Source of the DNA: Gigantopelta aegis
Taxonomy: Eukaryota > Mollusca > Gastropoda > Neomphalida > Peltospiridae
Direction of reading: 5' to 3'
Length of the DNA: 64,000 nucleotides
Assembly (NCBI RefSeq): GCF_016097555.1
Contig: NC_054712.1
Location: 46,651,071-46,715,070 of the forward strand
Within the stretch, counting starts at the first letter, position 1; each line of letters starts with the position of its first letter. The translations under genes were made by a program, and so were the position numbers. Shown in pieces: positions 33,301 through 47,600 of the stretch. The notes under the pieces were generated by a model. It saw only the letters and a program-made list of their open reading frames with translations. It made no database searches and was not told the DNA's origin.

Positions 33301-35605
33301 CACAGTAATGTAGTTTAGTGGTACCACAATAATGTAGTTTAGTGGCACCACAATAATGTAGTTTAGTGGCACCACAGTAATGTAGTTTAGTGGCACCACA
33401 GTAATGTAGTTTAGTGGTACCACAGTAATGTAGTTTTGTGGTACCACAGTAATGTAGTTTAGTGGTACCACAGTAATGTAGTTTAGTGGCACCACAGTAA
33501 TGTAGTTTAGTGGTACCACAATAATGTAGTTTAGTGGTACTATGTACAGTTTTGTGGTACCACAGTAATGTAGTTTAGTGGCACCACAGTAATGTAGTTT
33601 AGTGGTACTATGTACAGTTTTGTGGTACCACAGTAATGTAGTTGAGTGGTACCACAGTAATGTAGTTTAGTGGTACCACAATAATGTAGTTTAGTGGCAC
33701 TACAGTAATGTAGTTTAGTGGTACCACAATAATGTAGTTTAGTGGTACCACAGTAATGTAGTTTAGTGGTACCACAGTAATGTAGTTTAGTGGTACCACA
33801 ATAATGTAGTTTAGTGGTACTATGTACAGTTTTGTGGTACCACAGTAATGTAGTTTTGTGGTACCACAGTAATGTAGTTTAGTGGCACCACAGTAATGTA
33901 GTTTAGTGGTACCACAATAATGTAGTTTAGTGGTACTATGTACAGTTTTGTGGTACCACAGTAATGTAGTTTAGTGGCACCACAGTAATGTAGTTTAGTG
34001 GTACCACAATAATGTAGTTTAGTGGTACTATGTACAGTTTTGTGGTACCACAGTAATGTAGTTTAGTGGCACCACAGTAATGTAGTTTAGTGGTACCACA
34101 ATAATGTAGTTTAGTGGCACCACAGTAATGTAGTTTAGTGGTACCACAATAATGTAGTTTAGTGGCACCACAGTAATGTAGTTTAGTGGTACCACAATAA
34201 TGTAGTTTAGTGGTACTATGTACAGTTTTGTGGTACCACAGTAATGTAGTTTTGTGGTACCACAGTAATGTAGTTTAGTGGTACCACAGTAATGTAGTTT
34301 AGTGGTACCACAATAATGTAGTTTAGTGGTACTATGTACAGTTTTGTGGTACCACAGTAATGTAGTTTAGTGGCACCACAGTAATGTAGTTTAGTGGTAC
34401 CACAGTAATGTAGTTTAGTGGTACCACAATAATGTAGTTTAGTGGCACCACAGTAATGTAGTTTAGTGGTACCACAGTAATGTAGTTTAGTGGCACCACA
34501 ATAATGTAGTTTAGTGGTACCACAATAATGTAGTTTAGTGGTACTATGTACAGTTTTGTGGTACCACAGTAATGTAGTTTAGTGGCACCACAGTAATGTA
34601 GTTTTGTGGTACCACAGTAATGTAGTTTAGTGGCACCACAGTAATGTAGTTTAGTGGTACCACAGTAATGTAGTTTAGTGGTACTATGTACAGTTTAGTG
34701 GTACCACAATAATGTAGTTTTGTGGTACCACAGTAATGTAGTTTAGTGGCACCACAGTAATGTAGTTTAGTGGTACCACAGTAATGTAGTTTAGTGGTAC
34801 TATGTACAGTTTAGTGGTACCACAATAATGTAGTTTAGTGGTACCACAGTAATGTAGTTTAGTGGTACTATGTACAGTTTTGTGGTACCACAGTAATGTA
34901 GTTTAGTGGCACCACAGTAATGTAGTTTAGTGGTACTATGTACAGTTTTGTGGTACCACAGTAATGTAGTTTAGTGGTACTATGTACAGTTTTGTGGTAC
35001 CACAGTAATGTAGTTTAGTGGTACTATGTACAGTTTTGTGGTACCACAGTAATGTAGTTTAGTGGTACTATGTACAGTTTTGTGGTACCACAGTAATGTA
35101 GTTTAGTGGTACCACAGTAATGTAGTTTAATGGCACCACAGTAATTGAGCATGACTTTTATGAGTTTACAAGCATATTATAATTCCGATTTTATCAAATT
35201 ATTTTTGCTAAGATTCTATGGGATTGATTAATTTGTAGTTACTTTTCACCAATAATTGTAAAAAGAGTGAAATATGGAGTTTGTAAGTATGATGCTACAC
35301 TTTTATATTTCTGGGGTTTTCACGTGTTATACAGTGAAACCGGTCTAAACCGGACCCTGAACAAACCAGAATCTTGTCAAAACCGGCCATGTTTCATTGT
35401 CCTGAATTTTGTAAATTCTAAAATGCGATCCTCAAAACACCAGATCTGGGGCCTAATTCACATAGCTCTCTTAGGCTCTGCTAGACATCAAAGCATCCTC
35501 TTTGCAAGTCTTTTAGCATTGCACTTGCGAGATGGCAAAGTTGCGAGAGTTTAGTGACTTTGGACCCGGGTCTAAATTGGATAAATATTAGGTCCCTGGC
35601 ATGAT

Positions 35606-35679
<74 letters not shown>

Positions 35680-38600
35680 TATAACTGAATTGTTTTTATG
35701 TATTTCACAGGGTCTGGAAACACTGAAGCTGTTGGAGACTCTAAATCTGTATCCTTGAGGACTTATTTTTTGTTTATGCCAGTTTGCTGTGTGTTGTGAT
35801 TTTTATTGCAGGTTAGGTTATTGTCTTATGCAAGATAATTGCAGTACACAAACCATCTATAAAGACAACTAGGTGTGGTTGGTCAGCTGGAAGTTTCAAA
35901 CGATTTTAGATGGTTGGATTCAGATTTGACAAAAAACCTTAGTAACATTAAATACATAAAATATTGTTCATATTCAGGGCTAGCTATGGCACTCGTCAAA
36001 TTCGCCATTGGTGAATTTTACTTTAATATGGCGAAATAATTTTATGTAATAATTGATATTTTGATACAAAATAACTGAGTTTTTGCAATTTTTTAAGTTT
36101 AACAGATAATTTGGAGAAATAATTTTATGTAATAATTTATATTTTGATACAAAATAGCTGGGTTTTTGCAATTTTTTAAGTTTAACAGATAATTTGGAGA
36201 AATAATTTTATGTAATAATTGATATTTTAATACCAAATAACTGGGTTTTTGCAATTTTTTAAGTTTAACAGATAATTTGGAGAAATAATTTTATGTAATA
36301 ATTGATATTTTGTTACAAAATAACTGGGTTTTTGCAATTTTTTAAGTTTAACAGATAATTTGGAGAAATAATTTTAAGTAATAATTGATATTTTGTTACA
36401 AAATAACTGGGTTTTTGCAATTTTTTAAGTTTAACAGATAATTTGGCGAAATATTCTGCTGATCCAGAGCTAGCCCTGAATATTTGAAAGGGTAGATATT
36501 ATTTTCATGGATTTTTCTGTTTTGATATTTTAGAGCAGTTAATGTTATTTAAAATTAAGCAAAAACTCTCTTAAGTTTTGCTGATCACATTTTTTTTTCT
36601 CTCAACAAACTATGATTAATAATCCTGTGGTTCTGTTATTATTTCTGGCCATTGCCATTTTCAAAATGGTACGAAATATGAATTGATTAATAAGCTGCAT
36701 TATGGTATATAGTTGAAATGTCAGGCAAGATATCTCGATTGCAGTATCCTAAAGGTTAAAAATTATAGAAACCAACTTTAGTTGGTTGGGTGACTTTGTT
36801 GTGTCTTCTACTGTAACTTGTGGATTGACATCACTTTTGTTCCTAGTAAATCTGTTTGTTTTTGTTTCTTTCCATTGTACATAGTACAAAAATCTGTTGA
36901 TTAATACAAAAACCATTTGTCTTTAATAACCTTGACATTTGCTAGCTACTACAATAACATCGACAGTCTAGATGAGTTGAAACGACTCCGCCACAACCCA
37001 AACCTGAAAGAGTTAGATTTGCGACTGAACCCGATAACCCGCAGTGAACCTGACTCCAGACTCTACCTCATTCACATGCTGCCCAGTCTACAAAAATTAG
37101 GTATGATAACCTTATCAGGCTCATAAAACACCTTATAAATGCCCTTAATCCATATCTGTGACTTCTCACTATTGTTCAAGGTATAGATTATTTTTCAAGA
37201 ATCAACACCTGTGAAACCATGCAATTTGAACTTTTTATGAGTCCGGGACAGGAATTCAAACCCACTACCGACAGAACTTATACATTGTAAACAAGTACAA
37301 CGCATTAGCCCACGAGGCCAAGCATCTGCATCATCAAATGAACATGTAATTTAAGCCTTATAAACCTGATACTAGTGTATTCTGGTGGAACACAACAAAG
37401 ATTGTCAGAATCTAAATCGGAAATCACAGGTTACACGTTTAGCACATGCATCACACTTAATGCCAGCTATCCACTGAGGTTTTCTTGACCGAATCGTTAA
37501 GGTTAGGTCCGAAAGGATCCTACCATTTTGGGTTATTAGTTTTGTAAATATTCTTTGCCATTTTAACCAATATTTTCATTAAAAAAGATCAAATAGAAGT
37601 TAATTTAGCAGTCACGTAATATTTTTAAATGAATTATGGATTAAGTTGGAGCATACACGGTTAACTGTTGATTCTTAAAAAATAACCCACTCGGGGCTTG
37701 TGTGTTATATTTCAAGAATCGACAGTTAACCGTGTATTCTCCATTACAGAGTAATCTGTTGTGTGTTTACTATTTGTATGTATTCTGTGTTTACTGACAT
37801 ATAGATGACCGAAGTGTCCGTGACAGAGAGAGACAGGCAGCGCTGATTCACTTCAGTTCGGGTCAGGCGAGTGAGATGACGGAAACCCCCCGGTCGACAG
37901 ACCCGCCCAAGAGACCACCCAACCCTCGCGTAGAACTTGTCAACAGAATGCAGAAAGGAGTCACCGGTGAGTTGGGAGAAACCTGTTCTTATAGTAATTT
38001 GGGATCATCTCATCTGGTTTTGGACAGCAATGATCTGGGAACATTTGGTTCTGTGACGTGTTTCAATTTGGTATGCCCATTGGTAGGCCCATTGGGCTAT
38101 TTCTCGTGCCAGCCAGTGCACCATGACTGGCATATCAACGGCCGTGGTATGTACTACCCTGTCTGTTGGATGGTGCATATAAAAGATCCCTTGCTGCTAA
38201 TCGAAAAGAGTAGCCCATGAAGTGGCGACAGCAGGTTTCCTCTCTCAATATCTTTGTGGTTCTTAATCATATGTCTGACGCCATATAACCATAAATAAAA
38301 TGTGTTGAGTGTGTCATTAAATAAAACATTTCCTTCCTTAAACGAAAAGAGTAGCCCATGAAGTGGCGACAGTGGTTTTCCTGTCAATATCTGTGTGGTT
38401 CTTAACCATATGTCCGACACCATATAACCGTAAATAAAATGTATTGAGTGCATCGTTAAATAATTAAAAAACAACAACAAACAAACAACAATTTGGTATG
38501 CATGCTCAGAACTCACTCTGTAATGGATTTTAGTTTACCCAATTTTCAGATATCTGGAGTATTTCGTTGAAAAGTATTGAAGTGTGGTTAATTTAATGAA

Positions 38601-41600
38601 TATTTTATTAGTCAAACACTAAATGTTGTAGCCACTTTGTACAAAAAGTAGCAGTCGCCTAATTTGGCAACGGACAGAATGAGCGCTGCATGCTTCGAGA
38701 TTGCTACTGAATTTTGAAAAGTAAAATATATCCTACAACAACATCCACTACACAACCAGTGTTTCTGCCAGAAAGAAATTTTTGGGTATGGCGCTATGGA
38801 ATTGATGGCAATTACAATCAGTGGGGTATGGGGAACCTCGACTAGAAAGAAAATGGGTTAAGTTTAGGGTTATGGTTAAGAAAATCATACATTAATGATA
38901 AGAGTAATTAATTTTGTTAAAAAGTTAAAGGGACACACCCTAGTTACGGCTAGTTGTTAACCATTACGGCGTTGTTTTTCGCTATTAAACCAATTTTTTC
39001 ACAAATAAAATTGCACTTTACTTACCGTTAATTATTTAGAATATACATTTCCATTCACCTGAAGTGTTTTGTGGTAATCCTGGTAATCCTGGTTTTTGTA
39101 ATACCACAAAATGCATTTTTCTTATTTCTTAAAAACGAACGCACATTTGAGAAAAAAACGTTGAGCAGACATGGTCTAATCTATTTTTAGACGGAATATT
39201 TCCATTTCAATGTCACAGACGTTGGTATACCACGTGACCGTTATCATTTTGGTTCGGTTTGTTTTCTCGTGCACGGTTCGCGCAATCAACATCCGATTTG
39301 TTGTTCATTTGTGAGATTTTTCTTCACAGTTCGTGAACATTTTCAGTAACAATAAAGTTCAGACAAGTAAGTGTCTCAATACAAAACGTTACAAACCCTT
39401 AAAACCAATAATTTTGCTAAGTCTTACGATATCTGGAGAGGAGATACAACCAGGACAGAACAGTTGGAACATGTCCAGGAGAGGTGAAAAAAAACGCACC
39501 CAAAGTCTGTGCGCACTCTGTGAAATTTGTCGTGACGTAGGCATTGTTGTGCTTCGAGCGACATCTACCGGTGACATCAGAATACAAAATTATTTCAAGC
39601 AATTGGGACATGGGGATTCCCATGGTATTTATCGATATAAATCCTGCTTTTTCACTCCATTTGATAAAAACGTGATCTAAGTGTGTTACAGGTTTGTAGA
39701 TTAACCAAATTATAATTTATTTTCGCTGGATGGAACTAGGGTGTGCGGCTTTAACTTTAAAAAAAACATCTGTAAAAAAATCTGGGTATGGCACCATACC
39801 TGCTTTACCCTCTGGCAGAAACCCTGACAACTCGAAGAGAAGCCACTTCTGGCCACATGGAACAGAACTACATCAGAAGCTCTGGGGATCCAGGGAGGAC
39901 CTGCAAACAGCCGCCCAATTCATCACTCAGATCGGAATATCTGTTATGAGACAATTTTCACAAACTTGAACAAAGGCAATGTTTTATTTAACAATGTACT
40001 CAACACATTTTATTTACAATTATATGGCGTTGGACATATGGCTAAGGACCACACAGATATTGAGAGAGGAAACTCGCTGTCGCCACTTAATAGGCTACTC
40101 TTTTCAATTAGCAGCAAGGGATCTTTTATATGCAGCATCTCACATACAGGATAACACATACCACAGCTTTGATATACCAGTCATGGTGCACTGGCTGAAG
40201 CGAGAAATAGCCCAATGGGTCCACCGACAGGGATCGATCACAAACTGACTGCGCATCAAGCGAACGCTTTACCACTGGGTTACGTCCCGCCCAAATTTGA
40301 ACGAAGAAGAAAAGTAAACTAATAATAACTAATCAGTTTTCACATTGATTAAGATTTGTTGCTAATAAAAATTTACAAACGGAAATGTTCCCTGATGATA
40401 CGGAGTTTGATTTGTTTCAACAAGTTACTGAAGTTATAATTGTCAATGATGTAATACTACCCAGCATTACATAAATCAATGTGCTCTAGTGGTGTCGTTA
40501 AACAAAAACAAACTTTTAACTGAGAATTGAACATTTGTGTAACCAATTTATGGGTAAAGCAATAATAAATTAAAGTTAACCCACTTTTTTGTTGTTGCAT
40601 AACCTGTTATGTCCATGTAAATGACATCCAAAATTTAATACGCTAACAAAAAATATGTTCTGCTGAATTACATTTGCATGAGTGACATAAAATCGAAACG
40701 ATCATTGTCGCAATTTTCAGAGTAATGATAATTATCGTAATTTTCATTGGTCTGATCAGTGAACTATGCCAACAAATTAGAGTGATGGTTCTAAGTCATT
40801 TATTGTTAATAATTTCTACAGAGGTTTAATATCATGTCTTGTTTTTCTATAGCTCTTGACGATGACGACGTGGCTGTCCTTGACCTGATTGCCCAGTCAG
40901 GCGGAGATCTCACTAAGCCCCGCCCACTGACCGGGTCAGCAGCGCGGGAATCCAAGTCCGAAGATTATACACTCGATGGTTAGCAGAAAAAAAAATCATG
41001 TTATATACAGTTACTATATTTTGCTTACTAGTCCCCTATCAGTCCAAGTATTTCGACCCTGGGACTCGGCAAGCCCCATCCCGCTTCAAAATGTCCAGAA
41101 CCTCGGGTGTATTTGTGCTATCCCACATGACTGCATAAGATGGGGTCTTTTTGTCTCTTCCATTCAATAAATAAACTATTATTTTTACATGAACAGACAA
41201 AGATGGATGAAAAAGTAACTTCTTTGTTTGATCATTTTATCATAAATAAACTACACCATCATATTTTCCACATCTGTTTTATGTGTTAAATACTATTTAA
41301 CACTGCAAATTAGCAAGATAGCTTTTATAATGATGGTTTTAGTAACAAAATATTGACCTAAAACTATTGTTTGATGACCTAGGATCACCAAGTCATATAT
41401 TACCAACGACTACTCCCCATGTTAAATGCAATGACATCATAGCCCATGCAAAACCAATTTATTCCATATGGGCTGACGTCATAGAATGAATCTGTCTTGC
41501 ATTGCTATGGATGGGAGAAAATAGTTTTCATACATGTATCCATCCTTCTGTCTGTCCCACATATGGTTTTCCTGTGGGGTTTTTTTATAATGCCTTGAGA

Positions 41601-44600
41601 TATTGAGCTGACATTTGTGTGTAGCTTTATCATGTACTGTTACAGATCAAATCTTTTATTGCAATTTACCCATTTTTCACAGAGTTATGGCCCTTGAATT
41701 TAGGAGATACGAACATTTGTTGGGGCCAAATCATTTGAATAACATTATTTTGATTTCAGCTCTGAAAACTCTGAGCTCCGACAAACTGACACAGTTACAG
41801 GATGAGCCTGAGCAGGTATGTTGTACTATTCAGTCAAAACTATTTGTGTTACCAGTCGTATCTCTGCACAAGACATTCCAGAAATAATTTTATAAACTAC
41901 GAGTTGATTACAGATGCTGTATTAATAGACTCCATCATATGCAGTTATGTGGGATAGAAAAAGTACACCCGACCCTGGGACTTGGCAAGCCTCATCCTGG
42001 GTCGAAATTTCCACCACCGAGGGTGTACTTTTTCTATCCCACATGACCGTATATGATGGAGTCTTTTTCTCCCATCCATTCGATAAATAAACCATTATTT
42101 TACACGAACAAACAAAGATGGCTGAAAAAGTAACATCTTTATTTGACCGTTTTATCATAAATAAACTACACTTGCCGCATCTGTTTCATTATTAATATAA
42201 TTCAACACTACAAATTAACAAGATAGCTTTTATAATGAAGGTTTTAATAACAAAATATCAATCTAAAACTAACCAACTGGCATTGATATGACATCATATA
42301 TTACCAACGCCGTAATACTCCCCATGTTAAATTCAGCGACGTCATAGCCCATGCAAGACAGATTTATTTCGCATGGGCTGATGTCATGGCATAGGTCTGT
42401 CTTGCATGGCTAGAGATGGGAGAAAAACACATTCTACATCTTAAATAAAATGGTTTTGTAGACCTAGCCAAACACATAGGTCACCAGAATTAATACATAG
42501 ATTCACTGTGACACATCTACACGTATACATGTAGTTCTGATTTACAAGCAAAACTGTTAGTTGTATGCATTATTTATAAATGAAAATAGTTTGAAATTAG
42601 ATATTACATACTCTTCTGTTTGTATTCTTTTCATAGCCTGAAAAAAACACTGTCCAAGCAGCTGACGATTTTGAAACGGATGAGAAAATGGCTGCCTACA
42701 GAAAGAAGTACCCCAATATCCCCGCAGTGACGGTTACTCAATATGAGAGAAACGAGAGAACAAGACAACAACAGTAATTCAAATAATAGTGAAATTCTTT
42801 GTGGTGGTTTCTCTTCTAGATGAGAGAACAAATCAGTGACAGTAAATCAAATAGTTTTATTCTTTGTTGTGTTTCCTCCTCGAGATGAGAGAACAAATCA
42901 ATGACAGTAATTCAAATAGTTTTATTCTTTGTTTTGTTTCCTCCTCTAGATGAGAGAAAAATCAGTGACAGTAATTCAGATAGTTTTATTCTTTGTTGTG
43001 TTTCCTCATCTAGATGAGAAAACAAATCAGTGACAGTAATTCAGATAGTATTATTCTTTATTGTATTTCCTCCTCTAGATGAGAGAACTAACATGACAGT
43101 AATTCAAATAGTATTTTTCTTTGTTGTGTGTTAGTTTTATTGTGGCAGTTGGCCATATGTTAATAATGAAAACACATAAGTTTAATAAAGTATCAGTTAA
43201 GTTAGTATTTTGCATTGGGAAATGGTGCATTTTTAAATTATAGTTAGATATTGGGCAGAAAATATGAAGCCTGTTTTTCTTAAATGCAGGTGTTTAAGCA
43301 TTGTAAATGTATGTAATTAATGTGTGTAACAGGAAAACAGTCTTTGTAAATTCAGCCCCTTAATTTTTTTTTTTTTCAATATTCAATTTTGAATTTGTAG
43401 GTGTGACCCGAATTTGGAGTATCAGGATGAATTGCAGGCATACACCAAGTATAAGAGTGTGGGCATTTTCACACCACACCCAGACGCAGGTAAATAACTA
43501 TCTCAATCTACAGAAAACCAGAACCTGTATAGCTTGAATAGCTGGACCAAGCTTCAGTGTGTTTTGGGCCAATATGAATGACTAAAGTGTTGTCAGCTGA
43601 GCTCATCCAGGGCTCACCCTGTCCATTGCCAGATTAGCAAATTGCTAATCTTTATACAAAGTGGCTCCAACATTTAGGCTTTGACTAATAAAATATTCCT
43701 TAAATTAGCCACATTTTAATAATTTTCAAGGAAATTCTCTACATACCTGAAAATTGGTTAAACCAAACTTTGTACCAGTGTGAGCCCTGTCGCCATGTTC
43801 GCATGGATCGTTTGTTGTTTTTACTCTCCTCTGTATCACTGGCTGTTGGTTTTTATTTCAGTTGTTGTATAATTTCCAGGGATGTGAGAGCTATGCGGAA
43901 ATGCATAAATGTGCTTTTCCATTTCATCAAAAAAAACAACAACAACATGATGTTCAATACTGTTGACCACACAAGGTTCATTTGCATGTTTTCACGGTTT
44001 CAAGTTTATGATGTGTGCCTTATGTTATAAGTTATAACCAGTTTAGATTTGTTAGCATTGAATGCCATTTTTTTGCAGTTCCAGGGGTTGCAAACAACAA
44101 TTTTCCTTCAGGGACTCTTGAGCAGCCCCTGAACCCCGGCCGCAGTAAGCTTTTTTGTTCCAGCCCCTCTCACATCCCTGAATTTCTATATTTGGTTTTA
44201 GGTGATGGTGATCACGAGTCGAGCCAGGTTCCTGTGGGGCGTGACTCGTATCCTGACCCCCCTCGTATGTATCCTGACAGTCAACGCGGAGAGGACCGGA
44301 AGCGAGTAAGTGACAATCAACGCAGAGAAGACCGACCATATACAAAGAGACGGACAGACAGTCAGCAAGTGAAACAAGACTTTGAAGTGAGTTCATTTTA
44401 ATTATAGTTTTATCTCATCTTTGATTGCCGTTTGTCTGGGTTAAAGTGCTCACCTAATGCGCAGTCGGTCTAGGATCAATCCCCATCAGTGTGCCCATTT
44501 TGCGTTCCAGCCAGTGATTAACAAATACGGTGGTATGTACTTTCCTATATGTGAGATGCTGAATACAAAAAAATCCCTTGCTGCTAATTGGAAAGAGTAG

Positions 44601-47600
44601 CCCATTGTGTGGTAGCTGCAGGTTTCCACTATTACTATCTGTGTTTTCCGTAACCATACTTTAGACTCCACGTAACCGTAATTAAAATGTGTTGAGGGTG
44701 TTGTAAAATAAAATATTCCTTCCTTCATGTCTATCTGTCTGTCTCAGATGGCGATAGTATGTAGTTCAGTAGTAGAGTGCTTACTGATGTGCTCTAGGTT
44801 GTGGGATCAATCACTCATAGTGGACTAGTGTTTTCACATCCTAACCAGTGTCTCGTGACTGATACACCAAAGGTGAAGATATGTGCTGTCCTGCCTGTGG
44901 GAAAGAATCCAAAGTGCATGTAAAATATCTTTTGATACCTTTTGGTAGTAGCCTTTATATTGTTACCATTCTCTAAAGCATGTTGTAATTGCCTGCATTA
45001 AACACCAAATAGCTGTACTTTAAAATGTACTGAGGTGTTGTTAAATCAAGTATCCATCTCATATGGTTGTGCTATGTTGCACCATTTAGTTGCACATTAT
45101 TTCCAGTGGAAATACCCTGTTTCTAGTTGCAAGACAAAATGTCCTATAGGTAGTACTAAACCAAATAACTTCCGGCTGGGTCAAAGTTCGAGGTGCACCA
45201 AACTTTTGATAAAGAAGTGAACACCGCAAGTCCTGTGATTGGTGATAAATGTGAGTGTGTTGGTTGTAAAAAAAAAAGACGTTTCATCTGGACACAAAAT
45301 GTATGTAATTTTATTTCATCTAGTACCACTGTGTCAAGTAATCTTGTGCTTGAAACATGTATGGGGTACCTGTAAAAAAAGGTGCTGAATTTTGCGCATA
45401 ACTAGGGTGGTTATAGATGCTACCTGTTATCTCAGAAATGAGCAGCTTGACCCCCAATTTTTCTGATTCACTTTAAGGATGAGGGGTGGTAGTATTTATA
45501 TGCGTGGCATTTATGTCGATTGATACGCTGCAGGTAGGAGTTTTAGCCACATGTTACTATTGTTGTCTATGGGATTTGATTTGGTAGTGTACACCCTACA
45601 ACAGATATATATTATTGGAACCAGAAGTAACCCAGTTTCAATATATGCCATGGTTTCTATTGGACATAACCTTGTTTTTATTATATGTCACTTTTTTCAT
45701 GTTGCACTCTAGATTGAAAAAACCCTAAAGGAGCTGGGTATTCCGAAAAACCTGCAGCCCGACCCGAAGATGGTCCAGGAGGCGGAGGAGATCAAAGCGA
45801 GGCTGGAAAGAAACCCGCGTGCCCGAGATTTCCTCGTCAAGTTGCTCGACATGGTCGACAGATACTGGAACGGAACGAAGTCTTTACACAAACATTCTAA
45901 GTTTAAAGGTGAATTCCCTCTGCAACTTCTGTCTACAGCCCTCAACATTAACTAGGAGCCAGATGGTTCCTACTAGATAATATGAAATGTTTTAGTCACC
46001 TAATGAAAAAAATGATCGCACATGCGACCAAATCGGTCGTAATGTAGAGGGCTGGTCAATTTTCCTGTTAGCTCAGTTCATCAGACTTGATAAATGACAT
46101 CAACTTACATGTAGAATTTATCACCAAGGCTAAAACATAAATAATTTACAACAAATTATATTTACCGTATATCTTCGCCTGTAAGTTGATCTCGGCTATA
46201 AGTCGAGTCCCTAATTTCAAGCCATGAAAACTTATTTTTTTATTGACCCGTTTATAAGTCGACCCATGAAAAACAACTTATAAATATTGAAATATTTCTT
46301 ATTTTCAGCACGTGAGAACAATAATGTACAATATTTGAACAAAAGAAAATTACTTTACAAACTTCGGTTTTCACGTTTTGTACATCGCAATATTCCAATC
46401 AAACTACATAGCTGCGATAGCATCAAAATGAAATATTCCCTTAGTAGATAGTGAAAGCTGTTTGACTGTTACCGTATGGCACTGTACAGCATGGTTTTGT
46501 GCACAGACAACAACTTTTTTATAAACACTGACAACAGATCACTACGATAAAACTGAAAGTACATGTATTATCGGTTAATCACATGTTTTGCCGCCATATT
46601 AATACATGTAAGGAGGATAACTCTGGAAAGTACACTGGTTTTTGTACCAAATGATGTGTGTCCCTATTGGTCTAGTGAACTACAGAGATCAGTCTAAGTT
46701 ATTTTAAGGGAAGGCTCAGTAATATTCATGAAGTTAATCACCGACAAGACATTGTTTGAACAACCATTAATGACAGTGAGCAGATTTCAAAATAAACTCT
46801 GGCAACAGGTAGTTAGTATTGTTTACATTTTAGCTATTAGTGATGACTGTTATTTTAACTACCGTATATCTTCGCCTGTAAGTCGATCTCGGCTATAAGT
46901 CGAGTCCCTAATTTCAAGCCCTGAAAACTTATTTTTTTTATTGACCCGTTTATAAGTCGACCCATGAAAAACAACTTATAAATATTGAAATATTTCTTAT
47001 TTTCAGCACATGAGAACAATAATGTACAATATTTGAACAAAAGAAAATTATTTTACAAACTTCGGTTTTCACGTTTTGTACATCGCAATATAATCAGACT
47101 ATTCCAATCAAACTATCATTATTACATAGCATCAGAACGAAATATTCCCTTAGTAGAGAGTGAAAGCTGTTTGACTGTTACTGTATGGTACTATACAGAT
47201 GGTTTTGTGCACAGACAACAACTTTATTTATAAACACTGACAACAGATCACTACGATAAAACTGAAAGTATCACATTTTGCCGCCATATTAATACACGTA
47301 AGGAGGATAACTCTGGAAAGTACACTGGTTTTTGTACCAAATGATGTGTGTCCCTATTGCTCTAGTGAACTGCAGAGATCAGTCTATTTTAAGGGAACGC
47401 TCAGTAATATTCATGAAGTTAATCACCGACAAAACATTGTTTGAACAACCATTAATGCCAGTGACCAGATTTCAAAATAAACTCAGTCAACAGGTAGTTA
47501 GTATTGTTTACATTTTTACTATTAGTGATGACTGTTAATTTAACTAAGTGGACTGTTGTCTTGGCATGTAAGCAAGATTGCACGCCTTTTCGTATAACCA

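Noticed and set aside
30048-34523. Many minus-strand ORFs of VVPLNYIT-type repeats
   Set aside because: They are the periodic reading of a 24-bp intronic minisatellite (8 codons per unit) in CEP72 intron 2, and no coding signal goes beyond the period.
29873-35146. Possible CRISPR array (short repeats)
   Set aside because: The units are contiguous with no unique spacers, lie in an animal intron and have no cas genes nearby.
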